This document shows positions 43,936 through 55,819 of a DNA stretch of 64,000 nucleotides, piece after piece; the first letter of the stretch is position 1, and each line of letters begins with the position of its first letter. Origin of the DNA: Larix kaempferi. Its lineage: Eukaryota > Streptophyta > Pinopsida > Pinales > Pinaceae. Position numbers and translations under genes: made by a program. The notes beneath the pieces are model-generated. The model was not told the origin of the DNA, made no database searches, and saw only the letters and a program-made list of their open reading frames with translations. The stretch covers positions 7,068,001 to 7,132,000 of the forward strand of contig BSBM01000442.1 of NCBI GenBank assembly GCA_027924585.1, written 5' to 3'.

Positions 43936-45374
43936 TGTTGGATGATTTTTGGAGAGACCTGGGTTTTAATGAGGCGCAGCAACAAAACCCCTTGGCGCAC
44001 TAGCCCTCTCGGCAATGAGCTGGCCAGCAGCTCGAGGTCTCACCCAAAGTGGCTATGGGGGGGCTAAGGAATCAGGCTTCCTTAACCTAGGCGACACGGA
44101 GACTGCAATATTCCTTCTCTCCCTTACAGGAGGAGTCCTCAAAGTGGAACGTATTACTCTTTCGCAGATTTCTCAGTGCAACAGTGCTGAAATTCACGCT
44201 CGCCAGCCTAGCTGCGCGGTATATCCACTCCAACACACGAGGCGATTACCCTCTGCGTCCAATACTGTGCTGTTTTCGGCCCTACGCCACGGCGCAGCAA
44301 CACACTCCTCAGTCGCTGCAGCGACAACATTCTACAGATTCCTTCGACACTTAATGATTATAACTACCAAGGAAGCTTTGAGAACTTACTTAACATATTC
44401 ATAATGTTAGCGCAATGTTCATGTATACACAGATAGTGAACTAAAACATGCAATCACACAACACAACATCATAACATCAAGAATTAGGTAGTTCACCTCC
44501 ACGGGGAAACCACGTCCACGGGAAGTGTATCTTATATTAATCAGAAATGGAATTACACAATATGCTGCGCACACAGCTGCAGCCTTAGATCTTTCCAGGA
44601 AACTCCACGCACACAGCTGGGAGCCCTTCTCTAGATCTAGTCTCTTCCTCTACAGAGATTACAATGGTTTAGACGTCGACTCATACTGTCTGCAACTCAG
44701 TGACTAGCTCCACAGCTATCACTCCTCTTAACATCTAACCTTTTGATGTCTAAAACATCTAATGGCTAGCTAACTAACTAGCTAACATATCTCAAACAGC
44801 TAACCTTCTTCCTTTACAATTACACATATATATAGGTGGCCATGACGGTCGCACCTTTACAAAACTGTGGGCCTTTCCCAGCAGTATTCCCCAAAAACCC
44901 TAACCACGGACATGGCTAGGTGTACTGTAGGCATCGCTTGTAGTCACGTTGCCGTTTCCTACAGGTTGCGTGACTTTCGACGCAGATTGCGGGTATGGGT
45001 GCCGCTTCATCGTTCACTGCTCTTTGTCCTTCGCCTTCAATGCTTTGGTCCGTTGCTCCTCCTTGATCAGAGAAACCATAACTTCTGTACTTAGCGTTAA
45101 TGAGGGTAACTGAGCCCTCTATTCCGTTGCTTCATTTATTGTGGTAGTTGAGCTCTCTACTCGGCCACATTCATTCTCCTTTGACGTGTGCGCACGAGCT
45201 CCGCGATTTCTGATCCGTAATCTGCACTGAGCTCATCCATCTGGCACCGTACTGCGCACTATTTACTTCTGCCCAAAAATTGGTGCTTATTCAAAATTAG
45301 CACTTTCCCTTCAATACTTGTGCTTTTTCCTCAAAATTCGCAGCTTTACCATAGCTGCGGCCTAGGCTCCAACA
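43936..45374 (-). repeat. 5' LTR of element B
   Basis: TGTTGGA..TCCAACA, followed by TSD TGACC (45375-45379). TATATATA on the minus strand at 44827-44834 is the likely U3 promoter. The GTGGACGTGG...GTGAACTACC motif is at 44490-44519, and the hairpin GAGCTG/CAGCTC at 44017-44033. Confidence 0.93.
44827..44834 (-). promoter_or_regulatory. TATA box in 5' LTR of element B
   Basis: TATATATA (minus strand CCTATATATATG), also present in the 3' LTR. Confidence 0.6.
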
Positions 45375-46098
45375 TGACCACCCAGAGATATCTCTCCATG
45401 ATTTAGTCGAAGTCACCACCCCACAAATAATGCGGGTCAGGGGTTACTTCAAGAATCTCCCTATTACAATACTCATTGATTCTGGTAGCACTCATAACTT
45501 CATTGACCCTCGGATCACCAAACAGGCTGATTTATTTCTCCATCCTTGTTCCAACTTTGAAGTCATGATTGCCAATGGGGGCACCTTACCTTGTAAGGGG
45601 AAGTGTTTCAATGTGTGTATCTCTATGGGAGATTATAACATGCACTCCAACATGTTTGCCTTGGCCTTAGGAAGATGTGATGTGGTTTTGGGCGTCAATG
45701 GTTGTGCACACTTGGCCTCACATTATGGGATTTTGTTGAACTTTGGATGCAGTTTTCAGTCAATGGGAAAAAACACACATTGACGGGCTTACAACTAGGG
45801 CCTCTCAGCATCATTAGTTCACATTGCATGGAAAATATCCTTAATAAGAATTCACATGGTGTCATCACTAAACTCCATTCCATTCAGATGCACCCATCAA
45901 CGGTCTCCACTACTTCTTTAGATTTACAACAAAATTTGGATAGATATGTAGGTGTCTTTGCTGAACCAATAGGATTGCTGCCTTCCAGACTAGAGGACCA
46001 TCGTATTCAGCTCCTTCCTGGAAGCGTTCCTCCCAACATCAGGCCCTACTACCCATTTCACCAAAAAACAGAGATTGAGATGCTCGTTCGGGACAAAC
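45375..46098 (+). pseudogene. Element A protease and RT N-terminus
   Basis: After the B insertion the A polyprotein resumes with EISLHDL and MRVRGYFKNLPITILIDSGS, with an intact D-S-G at about 45478. A frame change near 45702 leads into ISSHCMENILNKNSHGV and the RT lead-in AEPIGLLPSRLEDHRI. Sequence stops at VRDKLK, where RT should begin. Confidence 0.85.
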
Positions 46099-46560
46099 TG
46101 AAACAAACTATGTGTACTACACCTGTTCTAGCTATGCCCGAGTTTTCCAAGCCCTTCACTATTGAGAGTGATGCTTGCGACAATGGACTTGGTGTTGTTC
46201 TCCTTCAAGATGAACATCCCATTGCGTTCACCAGCAAATCCATTTCCAGTAAAAATTTAGCCGCCTCTACATATGAGAAGGAAATGCTGGATATTTTGCA
46301 TGCAGTACAGAAGTAGCAGCCATACCTATCAGGGAATCATTTATGCATCAAGACTGATCACTAGAGTCTGAAATATTTCCTGGAACAACGGGTATCCTCC
46401 CCAGCACAACATAAATGGGTTAGCAAACTCATGGGTTATGACTACGAGATCACTTAGAAGAAGGGTAAGGAAAATATTGTGGCAGATGCTCTTTCTCGCA
46501 CATTTGATGACCAAGTTTCTCTTTCATCTATTTCTATGCCTGTTCCAAACTGGTTGCAAT
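46099..46560 (+). pseudogene. Element A RNase H joined directly to the RT start
   Basis: KQTMCTTPVLAMPEFSKPF and IESDACDNGLGVVL are the RT-RNase H connection and RNase H core, followed by YEKEMLDILHAVQK, a stop, KTDH.SLKYFLEQRV and ADALSR. The whole RT catalytic domain (about 200 residues) is missing in-frame at VRDKLK/QTMCTTP. Stops include TAG at 46315-46317. Confidence 0.85.
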
Positions 46561-47027
46561 CTGTTCAATAGGGATATGTTAATGAATCCTCATTATCTCA
46601 AATCATCCAACGGTTGGAAAATAACCCTTCTGCTGTACCACACTACTCTTGGGATGGTGCTTCCCTGAGATACAAGGGTCATCTGGTGCTTCCCCAGAGC
46701 ATAGATCTTCAATAGACTGTCTTCTATGAACTCCATGCTTCTCCATCGGCAGGGCACTTTGGGTTCCTCAAAATGTATGAGCGGGCACAACATAACTTCT
46801 TTTGGCAGGGAATGAAAAGGACAATTCAACAGATGGTGGCTGAATGTGATACATTCCAGCGCAACAAGGGTGAAACGACACTCCTTCCGGGATTGCTCGA
46901 ACCCTTGCGCATCCCTACACGGATTTGGACAGATATTTCTTTGGATTTCATTGAAGGGCTCCCTAAATATGGAGGGAAGACAATGATTTTGGTTGTGGTT
47001 GATCACCTCTCTAAATATAGTCATTTT
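46561..47027 (+). pseudogene. Element A integrase, cut off by element C
   Basis: HASPSAGHFGFLKM and AECDTFQRNK form the zinc-binding region, where the second Cys of the CxxC pair is Phe. The core starts TDISLDFIEGLP (first catalytic Asp) and LVVVDHLSKYSHF, after which element C begins. The rest must lie beyond the window. Confidence 0.88.
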
Positions 47028-47538
47028 TTATCCACCCAACAGTTGGCATTATTGTCAGATGCCAACATCGACTTTGAAAAGTTGAACAACTTCGACTTCA
47101 ACCAGTTCAACAACTTGACTTCGACCAGTTCAGCAAATTCGACTTCGACCAGTTCAACAACTTTGACAAGCACCGACGTCGACATGCATCATCGACATTG
47201 ACGACTGACGAACTACGACAAATTTTCTCTCGGTCTTCCAGTCAACCATAACGGTTGAACTTCTGAAATAGTTCTAACTTCTCTTGTAACTGAATGTAAC
47301 GGGAAGTCACCTAAGCGTTCTCAGTACTCTATATAAGCATGTAAAATATTGTAATATACAGAGAACAAGTAATAGAGAAGAATCAAGATCAGTTCGCATT
47401 CCTGCATATTATTTGTGTGTGTATGTTTATGTGCATAGTGTATTTCTGCTTTGCTTATTCTTATGCTTCCTCCATAACAGTACCGACTCATTCAGTCGAA
47501 CCGTTTTCCCCGTTGTGCACCTGGGCGCATATGTATCA
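47028..47538 (+). repeat. 5' LTR of element C
   Basis: It aligns with the F LTRs (reverse complement), ends GTATCA one base before the PBS, and has TATATAAG at 47330-47337. The start TTATCC replaces TGATCC of F. U3 has TTCGACCAGTTCAACAAC-like repeats from 47085 to 47165. Confidence 0.8.
47330..47337 (+). promoter_or_regulatory. TATA box in C LTR
   Basis: TATATAAG, conserved with both LTRs of F. Confidence 0.75.
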
Positions 47539-47539
47539 T

Positions 47540-47550
47540 TGGTATCAGAG
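47540..47550 (+). other. Primer-binding site of element C
   Basis: TGGTATCAGAG, exact initiator Met type, one base after the LTR end. Confidence 0.9.
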
Positions 47551-47689
47551 ATTTAGAGCTTGAATTATTCATAGCTTAGATTTGTTCGAGCTTAAGTTGT
47601 GCGTAGACACTTCCATCAAAGGTGCCTGACTTATGCAGGTTCAAACACGCTCGCAAACTCAACAATCCAAGTAGACACTACCTTCAAAG

Positions 47690-48600
47690 ATGGCAGAAGA
47701 AACAGACAGTGGACATGCAATTGACGAGAAAGAGAAACTCATAGAGCAAGCCCTAGATTGAAAACGGACTGAAATGTTCACCCAGTTCAATGAGATTCTC
47801 ATGCGATTTTCTTCGACATCAGGAGTATTTTCTTCAACAAGATCTAACTCCGACAAAATCAGTCAATTCAAGGTGCAAATGAATTTGGACATACCGAATC
47901 TAGAAGGAACGATTGAAACAGAATCCATCGACAATTGGGTACAACAATTGGAATCCTATTACTTTGTGAATCAACTATAGGAAGCTGAAAAGATCACCAT
48001 TGCATCCTTAAAGATGTCAACATATATGCATTGCTGGTGGGAGAACCTATCGACAAAGATGGAGAAAAGTGGAGACCCCATAGAGGCATGGGAAAAATTT
48101 GTCGAATATGTCCGAAAGGAGTTTTACCCACCCAAGTACATTGAACATCAGTATAAGAAGTGGTAGTAGCTAAGGCAATGGAAAGACCAATCCATCGAGA
48201 GTTACACCGACGAGTTCTATCGACTAATGGCTAGACTAGGAGTTCAAGAAGAAGAGAAATTGCTTGTTCTGAAGTACGTCAGTGGATTATCCCCGTACAT
48301 TCAGCAAGAGATGGAGTTTCTGATTGTCGATACGCTTGCGGATGCATTCCATTATGCCATTAATATTGAATTCAAACAAAAAGGAAAATCACGCTTCGCG
48401 ACCAATCCAACAGGATGACCACCTGACAAGAAGGCACCAGCCGACTTCGACAAGTCAAGTCCTTCTTAGTCGACTTCGACAAAGCAAGATCATGGAAAAA
48501 AGAATTCTCAGAAATACAAAAGGGAACGTAGCAAGACACCTATCAGGAAATGGTGTGAATTACCACAATTCATCATGGCATGATATGTCTGAATGAAAAT
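47690..48600 (+). pseudogene. Element C gag
   Basis: ATG at 47690 starts MAEETDSGHAIDEKEKLIEQ; a stop follows at codon 24. Capsid segments include DNWVQQLESYYFV, CWWENLSTKMEK and WKDQSIESYTDEFYRLMARL. The C-terminal finger seen in F survives as KWCELPQFIMA, with its His residues lost. Stops: TAG near 47980, two tandem stops near 48165 and others. Confidence 0.85.
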
Positions 48601-49040
48601 CTAGGAATACATTTTTGGAAAAAGTGTCGACACCTGACTCATTCGAGAAAACTCTGGTAGAATCTGACCCAGAAGCAACGACCCTTTTGAGATCAACATC
48701 AACCACTCCAGTAGCCTTGACTATTGTCGACAAGGAGGAACGAGAGCGCCTATTCCACACACAGATATGGGTTAAAAAAAATACATTGCATCTGATTGTG
48801 GATAATGGTATCTAGAAGAACTTTGTTACTGAAGATCTCATGAAGAAACTAGGTCTTGTTACCACTCCACATCCTCAACCTTATAACATCAGTTGGATGA
48901 AGGATGGACAAGAACTAAGGATCACCCGACAATTCAAACTCACCTACTTCATTAATCCTTTTGAAGATGAAGTACACTGTGATGTGGCACCCCTCTCCGT
49001 ATCTGATGCCTTGTTTTGGAAACCTTGCTTATGGGATTGA
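48601..49040 (+). pseudogene. Element C protease
   Basis: LHLIVDNGI has the active site as D-N-G, followed by a stop where Gln (or Ser-Gln) is expected. The remainder (MKKLGLVTTPHPQPYNISW and PLSVSDALFWKP) matches F closely. Confidence 0.82.
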
Positions 49041-49379
49041 CATGGAAGTTACCAGTCGTGACCTTAAAAGGTGATTGTCAGAATTCAAAACTTATGGTAT
49101 GGCATACCAGAGCGACAACCTACAACAATGGTTGCAATGATATGTGCTAAACATACTAAGAAGCTCATCAACCATGCTTAGAAATTCACATTTATCATGA
49201 TCAAGCCGCAACATTCCAGGAAGACTGCAGCAATCAGTCTAATCACCGACCAGTGCAGCTCCCGACAGAAGCACCGAATTGACAATATTCTTGATGAGTA
49301 CCGGAACCTATTCCAAGATCCATACGGAGTACCTCTACATTGTTAGGTAAAACACTCTATTGAAATTGATCTTGGTTCT

Positions 49380-50610
49380 TGATTACCTAACGCATCTATT
49401 TACAGAAGATCCATTCTAAAAAATGAAGAGATTCACAGACAAATTCAAGATTTGATCAACAAAGGTCATATCCGACCCATCTCCTCTCCTTGTGGAATTC
49501 CAGTTGTCCTCGTTCCAAAGAAATATGGGACTTGGCGGATGTGCATCGACTATCGGGCCCTTAACAAAATTTCAGTAAAGAATAGATACCCTCTACCATG
49601 GATAGACAAGCTCATCGTCTATTTGAAAGGTGCTAAATTCCTTACTAAGCTCAAACTCACGTTGGGATATCATCAGATTCCAATCGAGCCCGCAGATGTA
49701 TGGAAAACTGCTTTCAAGATGAAGGAAGGATTGTTTGAATGGTTAGTCATGCCTTTCGGCTTAACCAATGCACCTGCGACCTTCATGCGGTATATGGACA
49801 ACATTATTCGAACTTTCATTGGCAAATGGGTCATTGTCTATCTCGATGATATATTGATTTTCAATCGCTCATGGGAAGAAAATGTCAAACAGCTTCGACA
49901 CGTCCTTGACACTCTCCAACAACATCGACTCTACTTGAATATGGACAAATGTTCCTTTGCAATGAAAAACATCAAATATTTGGGGTTTGTAATTGAATCT
50001 GCAGGCATTCACGTCGATCTAGACAAAGTGAAAATTCTCAAAGATTGTCCCATTCCTCAAAGCATTCCTGAACTAAGAAGTTTTCTTGGTTTGGTGAATT
50101 TCTATCGACGATTCATGCTCGGCTTCAGTCACATAGCTTGGCCTTTGAATCAGTTGACCAAGAGAAATATGAAAATTGTCTTCAAATGGACATCGACACA
50201 ACAAGCAACTTTCAAACAGCTCAAACACAAGCTTTGTAGTGCACCAGTACTTGTGTTTCCTGATTTGCACCAGCCCTTTGATATTGAGACAGATGCATCG
50301 GACTATGCCTTGGGCGCAGTGATCACTCAGCCTGGTCACCCAGTCGCTTTTCATTCCAAAACTTTTAATGACATTGTTAGAAGATATTCGACGGATGAAA
50401 AATAACTGTATGCCATTGTGCAAGGTCTTAAGAAATGGAGACATTATATCCTTGGCAAGGAGACGGTCATTCTCACTGACCACAAGCCTTTACAGTTCGC
50501 CTTTTCCTAGTCGAAGTTACAAACAACTCGACAACTCAAGTGGATTAATTACCTGCAACAGTTTCAGTTGGTAATTAAGTATTGGAAAGGTAAAGCCAAT
50601 GCCGTCGCCG
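49380..50610 (+). pseudogene. Element C reverse transcriptase and RNase H, nearly open
   Basis: A 318-codon open stretch (49452-50405) carries [36 protein letters not shown] and the intact catalytic YLDD in [11 protein letters not shown]. RNase H follows with the intact IETDASDYALGAVI, a stop after YSTDEK, and ILTDHKPLQFAF. Compared with F, this copy keeps the RT and RNase H catalytic Asp residues. Confidence 0.92.
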
Positions 50611-51105
50611 ATTGCTTGAGTCGACCACCCATTACTCTCCTTCTTATAGTGATGAGTATGCAGGGTTATGACACCACCACTTGGCCTCAATTGTATCAGG
50701 ATGACAACAAATTTTCATCAGTCTATCGACAAATTCAGACCAACAATTCATCTACCTCTGAATATTTCTTGAAAGACACCTTTCTATACAAGCTTGGACA
50801 ACTTTGTGTACCGACAGGTGAGCATCGACAGTAGCTCATTTGGGACATGCACTACAACAAGACTGCAGGACATTTTGGAGTATAAAAGACCCTTTCTATT
50901 CTACATAAGTATTTCTTTTGGCCTTCACTTAAAACCGATGTCAACAAGTACATTCGATCATGCGTGGTTTGTGCCATTTCTAAACTGTCTAATTGATGAC
51001 AAGGATTGTACACACCTTTTTTCAAGTTCCTAGTCGACCATGGGAATCTATTTCTATGGACTACTTGATGGGATATCCTACTACCAAACATCAACATGAC
51101 GCGAT
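50611..51105 (+). pseudogene. Element C integrase, cut off by element D
   Basis: MHYNKTAGHFGV and CVVCAISK form the zinc-binding region. It reaches the first catalytic Asp region in a shifted frame (the F equivalent is SMDYLTGFP) and ends at HQHDAIV at the D insertion. Confidence 0.88.
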
Positions 51106-52791
51106 TGTTGGCTTAAAGTGACCCAGAGGTTTCCAATTAAACCCAGGTTCTTTGGGGTTCTCCCTTTTGACCAACAAAACCCCTTCGTACCGGCCCTTTC
51201 AGCAACAACCTGCGAGCAGGTTGAGGTCTCACCCGAGGTGTGTATTATGGGGTACTATGGAATCAGGTATCCACAGTAAATGATGAGTTGTTTATATGAA
51301 CAAGCTATGCAGTGCATGACAGAAGGAGTGCGCTGCGAGACAAAGCGATGTGGTACACAGTAGGATCTACGCTGCGAGCAGTACTTCGCAGTGACGGCAA
51401 CACTGTGGGCCTCACTTAAAGACTTCTTACTGCTGTGAGTCTTCTACTGGAGCTGTGAATCACCCACACTTATCCTCTACTTGGAATATCTTGAACAGGT
51501 TAAGGCACTGAGATTAATATCACCCATCCATCCATTCAGGCACTTACTGGTTATCTTTCTAGCTTTCATTCAAGGACTTAGATTATTACGACATGAACTG
51601 AAATGATAGATGTGACTAACCATGCTGCGTTCATTCACTGTGTTTTAGAAAGTATTAAACTTAAATGACTGATTCACGATCTTAACATATAATTGAAATG
51701 TTCGCCATTCATCCATTCCCGTGGAACCTAGCATATCATTCCCAAAATTCTCATATTGGTAAATGCATATCAAAGTTCTCCCATTACAGCATGCAAGGAA
51801 ACATTCAAACATTCATTCTACAGGAAATACAGATAGTCATTCATTCATAAAACATAATCGCATAACACAGGATTTAACGTGGTTCACTTCCTCGGATGGA
51901 AAGCTACGTCCACAAGAACGGTTGGTAATATATTTCTTTCAAAAGGGATGGGGCAACCGTCCTTAGTCTGTGCACTCAGCTGCAGACTCTCCTTTCTCTC
52001 GGCTAGGTCTCTACGCACACAGCTGCAGAACCTTTAAAATATTCTCATCCCAGAGAGATTTCTCAATACAAAAGGTTATATTATGATTACTCTAGCAATT
52101 AGCATCTAGCCCCCAAAAATAGAGCAACCCCATCCCATACAAAATTTTCTTCTTAAATAGATCATGCTCGAAGGTCATGTCTGTACAATGTCGAAGACCT
52201 AAAACCCAAAACCCTAAGGGTTTCCAAAACTGCACCGATTTTCCAAATCGGCTTGCTGGCTCCTGGTAGCGTCTACTTGATCATGGTGGGTCTCCATGTC
52301 CTCATCCTGTCGCTATCGGCCTTCCTGTCGCACACGTTCCTATAGGCTGCTTCAGCTGAACCATTTCTCTCTAATGGTTTCACCTTCCAAGCGTGCCAAA
52401 CGTCACTTTCCTTAACAACCCACACATGGCCGCCTTCCTGATTTGCTTATGTCCGCCGCTCGGAAATCCTGGAATATCTTTCCAAAAATGGCTGCTACCA
52501 GTCCAACTGGTACCTGCACTTGATACTTGTTTAGCACTCCGCTTTGATGGCTCCATTTAGACTCCTAACTTCGCAGCACTACTTCTACTTAGTACTGGTC
52601 TTCGCATCACGGCCAAAACTTCGATGCTGTGCGCAACTCCGCAATCTGGTCAAAAGTTGGATGCTGCGCACAACTTCACAGCATCCTCAATACTTAGCTA
52701 AAATCGTATTTCTGAGCTGCGCTCAACTCAGCTTTCTTTGCTTATCTCAAAGAGGTGTTTCCAAAACTTTTGTCTCAACCTGGGCCCAACA
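51106..52791 (-). repeat. 3' LTR of element D
   Basis: 1686 bases, TGTTGGC..CCCAACA, flanked on the left by target GCGAT (51101-51105). It has the hairpin AACCTGC/GCAGGTT at 51207-51222 and the motif CGTGGTTCAC...GCTACGTCCAC at 51888-51913. Confidence 0.9.
51207..51222 (-). other. Conserved LTR hairpin (D, 3' LTR)
   Basis: AACCTGC and GCAGGTT pair perfectly around GA, next to the GAGGTCTCACCC shared with B. Confidence 0.55.
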
Positions 52792-52803
52792 TGCCCCTAA
52801 CAC

Positions 52804-55703
52804 TTACATGTGGCTCGTCCCCGAGCCACTTGCTGCTTCAGTTGTCTCACTCTGCTCCGCAACCGGTGGGACTAGTTTGGCTGCAAACTCATTATATACA
52901 CCGAGCAACTTCTCCACTGCTTGTTTGGTATCCTGCTCAACTTGCCGAACTGTTTCAAGCAGCGTTGGAGTTATCTCTTCTCCAATCTAGTCCTGTACCT
53001 GCTCCTGGTTTTCGTGCAGTTCCTTTAGCTTATCTTCTATCTACTGTGATACTGCTGTAGCATCCTCCAGGAGTTCCTGTGACTGATTTTCCATCTCAGT
53101 CTCCTTCTCTCTTAATGCTTGGAATTGCTTCTTTAAGCCTAATACTTCCTTGTACCTGGACAAAATCTCCCTAGGTGGCAAAGCCTTGAGCTCTGCGTCC
53201 AACTTTTCTAACGTGGTCTGTTTTTCTTTTACCGTGGTCTTTACCTGCAACAGCCCCTGATCCTCTTCAAGGGCGGTGAATGCCTTGGAAACTTGTTCCA
53301 ATAGATCTTGGCACTAAGCCATGCCACTTGTTATGTTCTGCGTGGCAGTCTTGACGGCTTGCTCTCTCAACTGCTGCTCAGTTAATGGCGCCTGTATGTT
53401 CATTTGTGCCTTCAACGAGGTAATATCAGCCTGATAAAAAATTTCCTTATCTTGCATCTCCGACTTCAAAGATCTTACCCTGTCCCCGATTCTCAGAAAT
53501 GTGTCCGCAGGATCGTCCTGGAGTTCTATACCTTCAATATCCTACACAACATTGGATATGGTAGTCTCCAAATTTTGTCGGTGGTCCAGTTCGTTCCGTA
53601 GCTGCATTTGTGCGTGTAGCTGAATTTGCCTGTTTGCTGTGGTGAGCTCTGCTTGTGACTTCATCAACTCCACCATCCAGTCATGCATCTCCTCAACGAT
53701 CTGCGTGTGGATGAAGTGCAATCCTGGTAAGGGGATTTTGGCTAAGTCGAGCTCTACCCTCTCGCCTCCCTTTGTGTCCAACACGACTTGTTCTTCTATT
53801 GGTAATGCAATTTCCAACAGGTCCACATGGACAATCCTGGTCTTCGACGACGGTGTTATGGCTAGCTGAGGCGGCGTTTGCTGCGAGGTTCCTGCCGACC
53901 TCCCTTCAGCTCTTGCTTCTCGCGGCAAGGTTATGCTCTTCTGGACATCGTCCATTTTATTCATTAGGCCTTGCATTGCGAGCCGCATCTTTTGCAGGTC
54001 ATCCTGGATGACCTTATCCTTTTTATCTTTATCTGCCATGAGCTCCTTCATCTGCTCTGAGAATGTTTCGGCTATCATCTCGTAGTCATCATCATTGAGG
54101 ACTGCCTCCGATTGAATCTTTGTGGCCTTCACCTTCTTCCTTGACTTTGGCTTCTGCGAAGTCTCAGGTTCTTTTCTCTTCTTGGTTTCTTCAGTGATTA
54201 GGCATGAGAGTGGGATTGGCTCATCTTCTGCTGAATCTGTCTCCATGTCCATAACCTCTACGCGGAACTCTGTTGGCCAATCTTTCATGAGGTCCTCAAA
54301 GTCCTGCTCATATATGATGTAGTTCCCTGGGAACCACTCCGGTTTCTTCATTTGTGCTTTCGGCGATATGAAGATACATTTCATATCCACCTCAAAGTCG
54401 ATGACGCAGATATACTTTGCCGTGACTTGTTTTGTAATGCAGGCTGTCTTCATGATTGCATCGCGCAGCTGAATATAGAACTAGTAAAAGACTTATGCTG
54501 TCGCATGCTGGCGCACTACATTTGTGTTTGTCCAGAGTTTGACGAACTTAAATCCTCTGGGATCATTGGTGTCCATAATGATGCCCACATAATCTCACGG
54601 TTCCTTCCATCCAAAAAAAGCAATCAGGACAATGAGCCAGGTGAAATGGAACTGGCTGCCATTCACCTGTGTGTCGTTGAGTTCTTCAAGGAACTCATTC
54701 AATAGAAACTGACACCAATTAAAGTTGGTGCCTTCAGCCGTTGCGGCACCAAGGAGTATTGTGCCCGCAGGCACCTCTGAAGGCCTAGCTATTTTGAGTA
54801 TCTTGCCTGCGAGCAACTGCGTTACAAATTTTGTTGCTCTGTCCTCTATGTCATCTGTCGGGAAGCCTCTTTTTTCCTTCACCACCAGATGGGTTTTCTT
54901 CATCTTCTCAACAGCCTCTTTTTCTTTGCTCTTCCCCTGGAAGAGTTGCTTAGTATCCTTACCGCACTTGCTTAGCCTGGTGATACAGTGGATCAAATCG
55001 ATGTTAATATCAATGTTCTTGTCCAGCCACAGATAGCCTTGGTGGATTCACGCCATGAGTGTGTGAACGACGATATTAAGTTCTAGGGAATGGTCAAAAT
55101 GTGGCAATCTGAGCAAGTTTAGTAGCCCCGACTAAACGATAGGTGTTAGCCAGCTCTCGGCAACCAGGTTAAGAGTTCCCTTGGCATCCTTTTTCAACAC
55201 ATATACTGGTCTGGTTGAAAATATGGGTACTTGGGAACATCTAGCTCGTCCTTCTTCATTCCCAAGAGGTCATAATCCTCCCATTTACATTCTGCTATCT
55301 TTCCTAGCATATTCTTAGAAGTATTTACATGTTTTGAGATAGGTGACAGCGGGATGTCATATCTCACATTCTTGGACAATTTAAACACAGGGGCATTCAG
55401 TGCCCGCGGGGAGATATATTCGGGTGTCATCTTCAAGGGTTCTTTCTGAAAGAATGGCAATTTTTGTGCCGAGGAGCCCATCTTCATGACCTTGGTTCGA
55501 GGTGCAATTACGTCTTTTCCTTTATCTTTCACTTTTTCCTGCATTGTCGGATTAATTCTTGGTGATCTGCGGGATCCTTCACCTTGTACTACAACGACCT
55601 TCTTAATTGGAGTTTTCATTAACTCCTGAATCCCTCCGTGCTGAAATATCCTCAGTGCTTCTTCAATGGTCAGCTCTTCTTCTCTATAGGAAGGTTCATA
55701 CAT
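52804..55703 (-). pseudogene. ORF3 of element D
   Basis: ATG at 55701-55703 (MYEPSYREEELTIEEALRIF) starts a frame that shifts once (near 55200) and then holds to the TAA at 52804-52806. The N-terminal domain has HQGYLWLDKNIDINIDLIHC, FNWCQFLLNEFLEELND and FHFTWLIVLIAFFGWKEP, collinear with B. A strongly basic KSRKKVKATK patch follows (about 54130), then coiled coils (QMRLRNELDHRQNLE-like, EVLGLKKQFQALREKE), ending SGSGTSHM where B ends SGSRTSHKC. Several stops. No membrane segment is convincing. Confidence 0.85.
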
Positions 55704-55811
55704 TCACTAATGAGGTAGCGGCTAAGGCAGACATAATACAGATGGCTACTAGCTCGGAGAGGTTAATCAAAAGAAAATTCTCGGTAACACCCGCGAGTCT
55801 CCCAATGGTGT

Positions 55812-55819
55812 TATTTATA
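55812..55819 (-). promoter_or_regulatory. Putative internal promoter of ORF3 (element D)
   Basis: TATAAATA on the minus strand (CCTATAAATAACACC), 109 bases before the ORF3 ATG. Same octamer and position class as in B. Confidence 0.55.

Larger units (their letters stand above)
32308..45374 (-). mobile_element. Element B: 13 kb Ty3/gypsy with extra ORF3
   Basis: Two LTRs (1349 and 1439 bp; TGTTGGA..TCCAACA) enclose, on the minus strand, gag-protease-pol in one frame (43731-37150), a gap with a TATA box, and ORF3 (about 36400-33662). TSD TGACC is exact (32303-32307, 45375-45379). It lies between gag and protease of element A. No chromodomain follows integrase; the GPF..W/HWLGPF end and the RT type place it outside the chromoviruses, near the Athila/Tat branch (inference). 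Stops disable it, but gag-pol and most of ORF3 show no frameshift. Confidence 0.93.
47028..51105 (+). mobile_element. Element C: Ty3/gypsy sister of F, interrupted by D
   Basis: LTR, Met-type PBS, gag, protease, RT, RNase H and the first part of integrase lie on the plus strand, collinear with F. It starts inside the integrase of A and is cut at 51105 within TTKHQHDAIV by D (target GCGAT, 51101-51105). The 3' part and second LTR are expected beyond 64000. The exact left edge is inferred by alignment with the F LTR. Confidence 0.9.
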
